Positions 34,801-45,635 of a stretch of 64,000 bases of DNA are shown here, in pieces. The DNA comes from Onthophagus taurus. Its lineage: Eukaryota > Arthropoda > Insecta > Coleoptera > Scarabaeidae. Made by a program: the position numbers and the translations under genes. Numbering within the stretch: the first letter of the stretch is position 1; every line of letters begins with the position of its first letter. The notes under the pieces were generated by a model. That model had not been told where the DNA came from. It did no database searches and worked only from the letters and a program-made list of their open reading frames with translations. The stretch is taken from NCBI RefSeq assembly GCF_036711975.1, contig NC_091970.1:3541501-3605500 (forward strand). Direction: 5' to 3'.

Positions 34801-37800
34801 TATCCCCGGATTTTTTTCTTTTCCAACAGAATTCCAACAGAGGGCGTACTAAGCACTTTGAAAAGAGACGATTTTCGAAATGATTTAAAAAACGAATTTT
34901 TAATCGGCGATTAATCGATACAAGTTCAATACCCACAGCCGCAACTAAAGACGTCGTCGTCGAGGAGAAACGAGTTGATTGAACGCACATTTCCCGGCGT
35001 AACCCTGGCGTTGGTCGTTACCATTTCGCTCTACAATTTGACCTTTGCCACCGGGCGGACAGATTTTTAAGTGAAAGGATACCCAGACACTCAAAAAAAT
35101 CTCATTCTTAATTTATAAAAAACGAATTTGGAAGACGAAACGCGAAAATCATCACATTTCGACTTCCGGTGGCGAATTTAAACGTTAATTTTACGATTAT
35201 CGTAATCTTCGTGGAGAATCCTTTAAAATGAACCCAAACATGACATACTATCCGAGATATTTTGATTTTGACATTTTTTAAATCCAAGATGGCGGAATAT
35301 AAATTTTTCGTCAATATTGTTGTAAATAATTAAAAAACTCGAAAAATGAGTCCAAACTCGAAATATCTAAGTGTTATGATTTATGATTCCCGAGATATCG
35401 TAATTTTTATAAAATCAAACTGGCGGAAATCAAAACGCCATCTATGCATGTAATTATGAACTTTATAATAAATATAGAGTGTGATACATCAAATTAGGTT
35501 AAAATTTTCTGGTCTTTACAAAAATCTTATTCTTTTTGATGTACGTTAATAATTACAGCTATTTGGTTGTAACTTGGACATTAAGAACGATAAATTGAGC
35601 ATAAAGAAACATTTTTGTATCAATTTTTATTACAAAGATAACATCGTATCAAAAGGTCTTTAAACAGTACACATTCAAAAACCAAAACTTTTTGGTTCGG
35701 TTCCAAATAAAGGCATATACGCAAAACCAGACGATCAGAAGAGAAGAACACCAGCCTGTCGAAGGCCAACGGCGCCGTCTAGATATTCCTTTTGCTGCTA
35801 TTTCGGTCGGACAGAACGCGCGACGCTCCGGGGGTTGGAATGCGAAGGTTGAAGGGGGCCCCGCGAACGCTCCACATTTCGAAAAGAGGCGCCCCCTCCG
35901 AGAACCAACAACAACAACAACAACAAGAACACCGAGACGAAGAGACGTAAATGAACAAGAAGACGACGAAGAAGAGAAAGAATAAGAAGAGAAAGAGAAG
36001 AAGGAGAAAGGACGCGCGTCTCGACGGCCGGCGCAAGTTGAAGGTCGCCGTTCATTGTTGTTGGCCCCCCGGGAGAACTGGGAGGCCCGCGGGGCAGACC
36101 TCGAGAGGTCAATAGTACCGAGTCATTACACCAAAAAAAAATTATCCGTAAATAAAGGTTGTAAGTAATAAAAATAAAAAAAGAATTGGTTTAAAACGAA
36201 TTAAAAAAAAGTTTGGAGTAGCGCCATCTGTGAGCACACGAAAGAGATTTAAGTCGGCATTGTAGAAAATCTAGTAACATAAAATAACCGACAGATGTCG
36301 CTTTGTATGGGGAATTTAAAAATAATTATAGAAAGTAAATTCAAATTTGCAACACAGATAGTTATAAATAGTTACGGATTTATCATAAAATACATCAACA
36401 AGTCGAGGTGGTTATATAAATAAAGTTAAATAAGAGAAATTGAGTATCGCGTTCTAACCTAGAATAGAAAGTATTTAAATACCTATTAAATTTATCGTTT
36501 CGTTTTGAACAACTCAATTACAATTTATCAACATTTTTATTTCGTCCTTGTTTTTGTGTCATTGAATTTTTTTATTGTAACTTTCGTTATCAAAACCGGT
36601 AGAACCTCGTATAAAAAAAATAACCTCCAAATATGTTTGGTACGTTTGTTGCATACGAAATCAAGAAAATAAATAAATAAAACAACGACAATGAGCGTCC
36701 GTCAGAATCACCACGATTCCATTCTACTTGTGAGCACCTTCATGAGCTCGCCGAGGCTTTCGTTCACCTTCTGGGACCCGTATACCTTGAAGATGTGATA
36801 CAAAAATACGCAGAACTTGACACACATCTAGATTGGGTTGCTCAACGAGCAGTATTTTTTTAATCGACGCGACTTTCCATTCGAAAAAATACTTTTTCAT
36901 GTTAATTTAAGACTTCTTTGTTCTTAATAACAAAAACGTCATTGACATTGAAAGTAACAAAGAAAATTTTCTTATCACACATATTCTTCTTAATATGTAA
37001 ATGTCTTTTAAATTTAACTTAATCAAAATCGGCATGATTTTAAATCATCCTCCAAATGGTCTCAATTTGTTTTTAATTACTAAAACACCTAACTTCTCAG
37101 TAGTTGCGTTCCTTTTTCTTTTTTTGTCCATGATAACCTTCACTAGTTATAGTAATCATTACGAAATGCGGTCCCTGAAGGTTATGTTTAATTCCGAACA
37201 AGGAGGTAAAGATTTCAAAATAAGATTCCCACAATATTTTCTTTTATATTGAAGAAAAATAACCAGCCTGCTATCGTCAAATACAAATATTTTGATACCC
37301 TATCGGGTTGATAACATTTGCTTGTAAAGTTCAACCAAACGATAGCAGGAAACGTGCGCTCGAAAAATCGGTGCCGTTTCTAAAGGCGGAGAAATCTTGC
37401 GGAAGCGTTTACTTCCGCTCACTAAACGACTTGTCTCAAAAACCTTTAAGTACTCTCTAAAAAATTCTTCTTAAATAAATTACCTTTTCTTTCCAAATTT
37501 TCAATTATAACCTAAAAAATCAACGAAATTTAATAAACGAAAACAAAAGTGAAACAACCATGGCCGCCTAAACCCCCTTTTACAACAACCAACCCTTCAT
37601 AACCACTATATCACCAAAAATAAACCGAAAAATCCAAACTTTCAAAGGAAAATCTTTACGAAAGACATTAAAATAACTTAACCGTAACAAATTAGATGTG
37701 TTAACTATCTAGAAATCGATCCGAAACGGCACGATTTTTTTTAATGAGTCCAACATACCTTTGGTATCCCGCGACGTCCGCTTCGCCAAGAAAACGTTAA

Positions 37801-38555
37801 CACACAGCTGGAACACTATGAAAACACCACCCGGATCGTTTTTAGTCTCTGAAACGGCTAAATATCCGCGGAAATCCGTTCCCGGAGACCGTAAACACCG
37901 CGGATCGAGGCCGTTATTTTAGAACTGTCAAATGAGAAACGTCAAAAACGAATCTCGCACGGAATTTTATTCGAACGGATTTTTTCGGTTTCGTTTCGAT
38001 CGAAAATCCTTTCTTCGGCCGTCGCGAGGTCAACTAATTGACTGAATGTTTATCATTGTTTACGGACTGTTGGCGGCTCGATTGGTTAGATTAGCACGGA
38101 TACCAACCATTTAATTAATCGATTGAAGGGGGTCGGTAATTTATTTATTACAGTTTTTTAAAAATAATTTCTTATGATTAATTATAAATAATCACCGATT
38201 TATTAATAAATATATTTTAATCTTGGTAATAAATTAATTTAAACAACAAAGAAAATCTTAAATATAATTATTTAATAGCGCCATCTATCGGAAATTTTGT
38301 TGTCTCGAAATAATTTAACTTTAATTATTTATTTATGAGTTATTTTCGTTTTAATTCAATAAATAATCGTATTAGATATTTTTTTAACAATAATTAAATA
38401 ATTAGGATGAGTACCCCAAAAAATAACAACAAATTCCCTAAATATGTCAAATCGCCAACCAGCATCTGTCACTCGGTTGACAAATCTTGCTTAGTGTTAA
38501 AAATTTCAACATTTTTTCCGAATTTAAGCGTTTCTTCAATTTGTCATAAGTGAAA
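31867..38555. other. large non-coding region
   Basis: No convincing exon was seen. The part just upstream of 31866 stays open in the gus frame to about 32049 and may be 5' UTR. A tandem repeat occupies 32305-32800. GC-richer islands lie at about 33280-33420 and 35690-36120; the latter is low-complexity on both strands. Words agcgccatct occur at 36220-36229 and 38277-38287. The end (38300-38555) is the probable promoter and 5' UTR of the capping-protein gene. Confidence 0.45.
32305..32800. repeat. tandem repeat, four units of ~131-133 bp
   Basis: The unit contains taccaaacatgatatatt, then aaaaataaaaaagttaggtt, then actgtcaaatgtcaaa. The gatatat core lies at 32337, 32468, 32600 and 32733, giving spacings of 131, 132 and 133. 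Units differ by a few percent. Confidence 0.85.
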
Positions 38556-39516
38556 ATGGTACGTAATAATAATCATTAATCCTATTCCATTTAAAAAGTG
38601 ATAAGTAAACGTTGAAAAACGGAGTTTTTAAAGTAGAGCATGTCACACCCACGTAAGATAAGGCAAGGAAAAAATGGTTTGTTTACAGGGCGAGCAACAG
38701 TTCGACTGCGCCCTGGATTTAATGCGCCGGCTGCCACCCCAGGAAATTGAGAAAAATCTTGGTGAGCTCATCGATCTCGTCCCCGAGCTGTGTGAAGATC
38801 TCCTAACCTCCGTAGACCAACCGTTAAAAATTGCTAAAGATAAAGAATCGGGGAAAGATTATCTTTTGTGCGATTATAATAGAGATGGGGATTCATATAG
38901 GTCGCCATGGTCAAATACTTATGATCCACCGTTAGAAGATGGATCAATGCCATCTGATAAATTAAGAAAATTAGAACTTGATGCAAATAATGCTTTCGAT
39001 CAATACCGTGATATGTATTTTGAAGGTGGTGTCTCATCCGTTTATTTTTGGGATTTACCCCAAAGTGGTTTTGCGGGTGTTATTTTGATTAAAAAAACTG
39101 GTGATGGAAGTAAGAAAATTAAGGGTTGTTGGGACTCCATCCATGTCGTTGAAGTCCAAGAAAAAGGAAAAGGAAGAAATTCGAACTACAAAATGACTTC
39201 TACGGCTATGTTATGGCTCCAAACAAACAAACAAGGTTCGGGCACAATGAATTTAGGAGGAAGTTTAACTCGGCAGTATCAAATCGATGCTCCCGTTAAT
39301 GATTTTAATCCTCACATTGCAAATATCGGTCGAATGGTTGAGGATATCGAGAACAAAATAAGAAATACGTTGAATGAAATTTATTTTAGTAAGACTAAGG
39401 ATATTGTTAATAGTTTACGATCCGTACAACCTCTCACTGAGTCTAATAAACAACAAGCGCTTCAACAAGATTTAGCTCAAGCACTTCAACGTAGACATAA
39501 TAAATCAGATAACTGA
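38556..39516 (+). CDS. cpb: F-actin-capping protein subunit beta
   Basis: The first coding exon holds only the ATG (38556-38558, donor gtacgt). The rest is one exon, 38689-39516, after a cag acceptor, giving 276 aa, the usual CAPZB length. It begins [19 protein letters not shown], then [51 protein letters not shown] and [10 protein letters not shown], all hallmark capping-protein beta segments. It ends with a charged, Gln-rich tail that in this family carries the actin-binding tentacle. With the alpha subunit it caps barbed ends of actin filaments in the cytoplasm. Reading straight through the intron acceptor would give a false longer start (MVCLQ). An AATAAA lies at 39702-39707. Confidence 0.97.
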
Positions 39517-40594
39517 TGCTTGCAGGTTTTCGAAATTGTCTGCGATGAATGAAACTGCCCCCCATCTAAAAAAAACAATTATGGATTGTAAAAATTAAAA
39601 AAAAATTAAAATGAAATTGGAATAACGAGAATTACGAGTATTATATCTTTTATATTTGTAAGAAATAATCTTTATGTATATTTATGCTTTTTATTTTCAC
39701 AAATAAAGAACTTAATCCTTTTTTTTTCTATTTAAGATTTTGCATTTCTTTTTCATTTGTAAGTTTTGACTTAATTAACAAGGTTAATTGGCTATAATGT
39801 AAAGGCTATCGGTAGATTTATAGTGAGATTGGATTGTAATTAAGCTCAAAACGAAGAAATAAATAAATAAAGAACTTAAGGCATGTGTAAATTTAAGAAA
39901 ATGAACAATCTTTTAATTTTGAAGTTTTAATGTAAATGAAAAGATCTAAATAAATAATTTTTGTATATAACAAAGCTCCTTTTATTTATTAACATATAAA
40001 ATTAATTTATTTATAATTAATGGACATTAAATTTGACATAATACTTGACGTTTCTTCTGACACTTAAACGTCAATTTTGACGTTTTCACCAATAAATACA
40101 TCAATTAATAAATTAAAAGATTTTTATTTCTCTTCGTTATTCCTATTAAAGTCTTGACATTAAAATTGTTGTCGTAGCACTTGTTGACCATAATAAAACT
40201 CTCTTGATTAGATAATGAAATATAATGATCCTCCTCCTATATATAGCAACTCTTTCAAATTGTTTTCTTTCCTGTTTAAGAATAAATTTTGCGCATGCTT
40301 ACAAAACGTGCTGAGTACCCTACCTTAAATCCTTCAAATCTTATTCGTTGTCCGTCTTAACTTGGGTGGTCCAAACCAATTTCCTTCTCCTTTTATTTTC
40401 AGCACTCGTCCTCTTCGGAACACGCGGGTGGCCCCGCCGTCTCGCTTCAACGCTTTAATTCTTCAACAACCCATTTCACTTCGTTACCAAAGCAAAACAA
40501 ACGGAAACTCTTCCTTGGAAAGTAAAGGCACAAGAAGTGAAGAGAAGAATGATTTTGATGTAGTTGTGGTACAACACGTGCGAGTTAATAAAAG
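39517..40594. other. intergenic spacer before Smoothened
   Basis: Contains the cpb 3' UTR and then the 5' side of smo. A 78-codon open frame at 40362-40598 ends just across the smo start and shows no family resemblance. It is probably 5' UTR. Confidence 0.45.
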
Positions 40595-43590
40595 ATGAAA
40601 AAATTTTGGATAAGTTTTTGTGTTTTTTTTGTGTTAATAACCGGAATTTTTACATTGCGCATTAAAAGAAGGTTAAAAGTGAATCCCCACAATTTAGAAT
40701 ATTGTAAAAGACCAGCAAAGTGTGAAATTTTAAACGTAACGACTTGTTTAGGAACAAAACTACCTTATGGATTAACTTCTTTATCACACACCGGCTTAAA
40801 CGGCGAAGAACAAGTTGTGGAACGATTAAATTTATTTAAAAATTCCATTTATTTACCGAGATGTTGGCCAATTATTCAACCGTTTCTTTGTGCGCATTTC
40901 GTACCAAAATGTGAAAACGATTTCGTTTATTTACCATCAAACGATATGTGCAAAAGCGCCGAAAAATTATGCTCAACATTCTACAATTTAACTGGTCTCG
41001 ATTTCGATTGCGAAGATTCAAACTTATTTCCACACGATTGCAAAAATTACATCGTCGATTTAAACACAACAAAAGGAGTCTGCATCACACCTTTAATTAA
41101 AACAGATCAAGACGAATCTTTTTATTCAGGAATCGATGGTTGTGGGTTATCATGTAAAGATCCATTCTACACCCAAATCGAGCATAAACAAATCCACAAA
41201 TTAATTGGATATTGCGTCTTTTTATGTTTATTTTTAACGTTGTTTACCGTTTGTACGTTTATAATCGATTGGAAAACAGCTAATAAATACCCAGCTTTAG
41301 CGGTTTTTTATATAAATATATGTTTTTTGGTGTCGTACAGCGGATGGATGATTCAATTTCTTGGTACGGAGACACGGGAAGATATTGTTTGCAAACGAGA
41401 TGGAACTTTACGTAAATCTGAGCCTAGAGCCACAGAAAATTTATCTTGTGTCATTGTTTTCGTTATGGTTTATTATTTTTTAATCGCCGGAATGGTTTGG
41501 TTTGTTATTTTCACATATTGTTGGTACATGGGATCTTTGCAAGCTTTGGGGACCATCCAAGAACGAGTTGATAAGAAAAAGGCTTATTTTCATTTAGTTG
41601 CTTGGAGTTTACCCCTTATGTTAACCATCACAACGATGGCTTTAGGAGAAATCGATGGTGATTACACTTCCGGGATTTGCTTTGTTGGCTGTTTAAACTC
41701 AGCAGCTAGAGCTGGGATGTTATTAGCACCTTTAGGAGTTGCTATATCATTAGGTGGATATATTATAATAAGAGGTAATTTGTAAAAGATTAAATTAAAA
41801 TTGAAAATCAATAAAAGTGAGGTTATGTTGGTAATTATAACCTCAAATTTAATAATAATAATTTATTTAATTACTTTTAGGATTAATTTTATTAATAAGG
41901 GTGAAAATAGAAAGCAGAGAGATAATTTCGGTTCATTCAAGTCGAAAAATTCGCTCGAATATAATGCGAATGGGAATCTTCGCTCTTCTCATGGTTCTTT
42001 TTACGATAATCACCTTCGTTTATTTCGCATACCGTACGACAAACATTGAATCATGGAACGAAAGTTTATATAAATACATTAAGTACTAAATAAAGTGATA
42101 AGTAATTTTCTTCGTAATAAACCTCAATTTTTAGATGCAAAATTCAAACTCCGATTGAAGACCACAACTGCAAATTAGATTCCCGCCCCAGTTTGGCAAT
42201 GCTTCAATTACAATTAATAGCGGTTTTTGGGAGTGGGATAGCGATGGCCTCTTGGACGTGGTGTGCTGCAACGGTGCATTCTTGGACCCGATACATCCGA
42301 AGGTAAAACTTCAATTAAAAGAACCAAAACGTTGATTAAAATCTTTATTTAAATAGCTCATGTCTTTTTAGAAAATTTAATTGTGAATTAGAAGAACCGA
42401 TGAAGTTACAAAAGCACAAAATAATCGCCTTAGCTTTTGCTAAGCGAGAGAAATTCAAACAAGATGGGCGAATATCAATTGAGCGCCAAAACAGTGATCC
42501 TGTTGGGTTAAATTTTGAATTAAACAGCGAAGTTAGTACTACGTGGGCTAAAAATCTTCCGAGATTAGTGACACGACGTGGGGCAGTCCCAAACGACGTG
42601 ATTTATTCTTATACCAGTAGCAATCAATCGATTGATTCTGAGATGAGTTTCAGTGTACGTCACGTCAGCATAGAATCTCGTAGAAACTCAACTGATAGTC
42701 AAGTTTCAGTTAAAATAGCCGAATTAAAAGCTACGAGAAAAGCTAAAGGTCGCATGCATAGATATACAAGACATAAACCGAAGACATCCAGAGAAATTGG
42801 AAGGAAGTTATCGAAAACCTCAAGTTCTAGTAAAATGAAAATTTTCCAACCAAACATGGGGAGAAGAACCGCAATTTCCGGTTTAGACGGCCAACACATA
42901 AACGATTTATTATCAAACGGAAAACTCGTTATTCCATATAACCTCAACATTGACTCTTTGAGTGAAGACGAAAACGTATCAGTTTCGATCTCAGAGAGTC
43001 GTTTTAACATGGTCTTAAGTAACAATTTAGACTTAAACGATCACTTAGCGATGAAATCTTTAAGGCAAGGTTTAAAAATTGAAGAATTAAAAACCACCTC
43101 TGATGACAGTGAGTGTTCGAAAAAAGATTACGACCAAGAAAAACGCGAATCTCGCGGAAGCAAACGATCTAAATACTCGAAACGATCAAAAATTCAATAT
43201 TCAAGCGATTCCGATGACGATTCTGATAATAATCGGCGATCAGAAAGCTCTTCGTGTCCCGAATTAAAGCAGTTGGTGCAAAGTTCTTTGAATTCCGGGG
43301 CATCGATGGGCTGTTCGGAGAAAAATCGCGGAAGTAAGCAATCGAAACGATCGATTGATGTCGCAGTACAAGCTAACGCCAAAGAAATTATGACTCAAAC
43401 GGCTGCTTATGAGCTTCCGTTGAAATCGGACGAGAAAAAACATAAAACGAAACAGGCTAAAATGAAGGAGAATAAATATAAAAAGGAGGGGAGGAGCAAT
43501 GAGAAGGTTTTATTTGAGAAAATTCGAAGATCTAAAGAGAAATATAAAGATTATGGAAGTGAAAATGAAAAGGTTATGTTGAATGTTTAA
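40595..43590 (+). CDS. smo: Smoothened, Hedgehog pathway seven-pass receptor
   Basis: Four exons fit in phase: 40595-41774, 41881-42082, 42135-42302, 42372-43590 (922 aa). Order: signal peptide (about 1-20); extracellular frizzled-type cysteine-rich domain (CKRPAKCEILNVTTCLG, then LPRCWPIIQPFLCAHFVPKC); seven membrane helices from about residue 205 (KLIGYCVFLCLFLTLF) to the last in exon 3; and a cytoplasmic tail of about 400 residues. Diagnostic segments are IQERVDKKKAYFHLVAWSLP, CFVGCLNSAARAGMLLAPLG and CKIQTPIEDHNCKLDSRPS. The tail has basic clusters and RRNS-type kinase sites plus SDSDDDSDN, in line with PKA/CK1 control of insect Smo. Smo transduces Hedgehog signals when released from Patched. 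Confidence 0.96.
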
Positions 43591-43709
43591 TTTTTTAAGG
43601 TTATAAATGACTGAATGTAATTTGTAGGTTAAGAAATTTATTAATTTTGTTATTTATGTTAATTTAGGAAACACTAAATTAAAATATAAAGCATAAAATG
43701 AATTACAAG

Positions 43710-44832
43710 TTAATTTAAGTTCATGTTAAAGTCCCGTAAAGTAGTTTCAATAAAAACTCGAAAAGTGTTCACTCGTGCATACATATCTGTACGAGAATTA
43801 CAAGGTCTTATGTATCTTGCTAAAATACCAATTACTTGATCTCCTAGTACTAGCGGACTTCCCATATCACCCATACATCCAGTTGGTACATTAGTTCCTG
43901 GAGCCGGTGCCGCAGAACAAATTATATAATTACTTTGAGCCGGTGCGAAATCAGTGCAAGCTATAAAGCATGAATTTGTTATAATAACAAGTATGTGATG
44001 ATTTTTTTTCTTACTATTAGTGAAAGTTATATTAGCCGCTTGTAATCTTTCGGATAATCCAGGTGAAGTAGCATTAGTGGCACCCCATCCGGTTAAAATG
44101 GCCACAGAAGGATTTGGTAATGCTGTTTGTCCCCAATTTGCTGGGGGTACTCGTATTAATGATACATTCTCGCTTGGAATGATTAAAGGTGTCCGTAAAA
44201 TTAAAACGGCAATATTATGCAGTTGATTGATCCTAAAATTAAATTCGTTTTAGAAATTAACCTCACTTTTTCCTCATCTCGGAACAACATAACTTCACTT
44301 TCTTTAACTAAATAATTTAGAATAAAAATAGAATTTTCCTTAAAATAACTAAAGTAAAATTTGTAATTAAATAATTACTTAATTAGAATTATAAAAATAT
44401 TTTTATTTGAAATTAAAAAATTAATCAAAATAATTTAAGTGCGCCATCTTTTGAAACAAGTTCGAACTAATTTGAGGTATTAACTTACGGATTTGTTTCA
44501 AAAATCCTATAAGTTTGCACATTAATTGTTTGACCAAGCGTTAAAGGTTCGTTTAAATTCAAAATACCAGCTCGAACCCTATAAATAGCGTTAAAATTCG
44601 CAACACAAGATGCGGCTGTTAGAATAGCTCGATTTGCAATGATGGCTCCTCCGCAAACGTGTTGCCAAAACCCATTCATTCCACGTTCTATTGAGACCGT
44701 GTGTCCAAAATATGATCCATTATATACATTTTGACCGTTTATAATCCTTTGAGAACTTTCAGATACAATTGTAAACGCAGAAATTACTTGGAGGGCGAGA
44801 AAAATTGTCGCAATTACGCGGAAACACTTCAT
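43710..44832 (-). CDS. serine protease homologue (catalytically inactive S1 fold)
   Basis: Three exons on the minus strand: 44832-44489, 44232-44015, 43960-43710 (270 aa). Residues 1-19 are a signal peptide. A processing site R29|IING matches the activation site of chymotrypsin-fold zymogens. The domain is otherwise typical: VCGGAIIANRAILTAASC, LTGWGATNATSPG, CMGDMGSPLV. All three catalytic residues are replaced: His57 by Ser75 (TAASC), Asp102 by Asn121 (HNIAVL) and Ser195 by Met220 (GDMGSP). So it cannot work as a protease by the usual mechanism. Insect homologues of this sort act as cofactors or binding proteins in immunity or in the gut. Without a clip domain, its role is open. Confidence 0.92.
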
Positions 44833-45635
44833 TCTTTTTTAGTTTATGACTTTAATATAATAACTAAAAATTTTTTAGATCGGGTTGTATTTATAAGGAA
44901 TACTTTAAGCTTGGATGATTTTCCGATTAAGATTGGAGATTCCACCTTTTTTTCGGGGTTTTAGATATTTAGATAAATTCGTATCTTTAAGCCCTTTCAT
45001 GGAAACATTTAAGGTTGTTTTCTTGTTTTTGTATGGTTTTATAATCTTCATATACATTTTTACAATTAAATTTGATGATTCTTGAACAATTCTTTAAAAT
45101 TATTGAACTTCAAAATGACGTTTTTGAAACGTCAAATAATTTTTTTGTAACCAACTTAAATTTATTAACATAGATTTCCTTTTAATTTTAATTAAATTGC
45201 GATATTAAACTTAATTGCATTTTTAAATTGCAACAATTAATTTAATTTAAATTAAAAAAATTTAAATAATTTCTAAGATACGATTTTTTAAATTTATTTG
45301 TAAGTTTTAACTTTGTACAAAAGATGGCGGGTTATAAAGCAATTAAAAATTTAATGTTAAATAATTAAATTTAATTTAATTATAAATTAATAAAATAAAT
45401 TTAATTATAAATCGATGAAAAATGTTTTTTTCCTTTTAATAATTAACTACACTTGTTGCTTTATTTGATTTATCAGATATGTCCAAAACTATTGATTTTT
45501 TGCGATCATGCCCAGTGGGGCCCATTAAGAGCGTCATTCTGTGGCGTCAGTTATCCAGACGCATTACCACGATGATCAGTCGAAAATACCAAATTTAAGT
45601 TGTCTTTGAGGTCTAATTGGGTGGGAAGGAGAAAA
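44833..45635. other. spacer between the serine protease homologue and the ARFGEF3 gene
   Basis: The first 60 bases hold the probable minus-strand promoter (ttataaata-like word near 44890). A tgacgtttttgaaacgtca near-palindrome lies near 45117, and an agatggcgg word near 45324. No gene was seen. Confidence 0.45.

Noticed and set aside
35692-36112. Glu/Arg-rich (+) and Leu-rich (-) frames
   Set aside because: A low-complexity gaagaa/ttcttc tract keeps both strands open; composition alone explains them.
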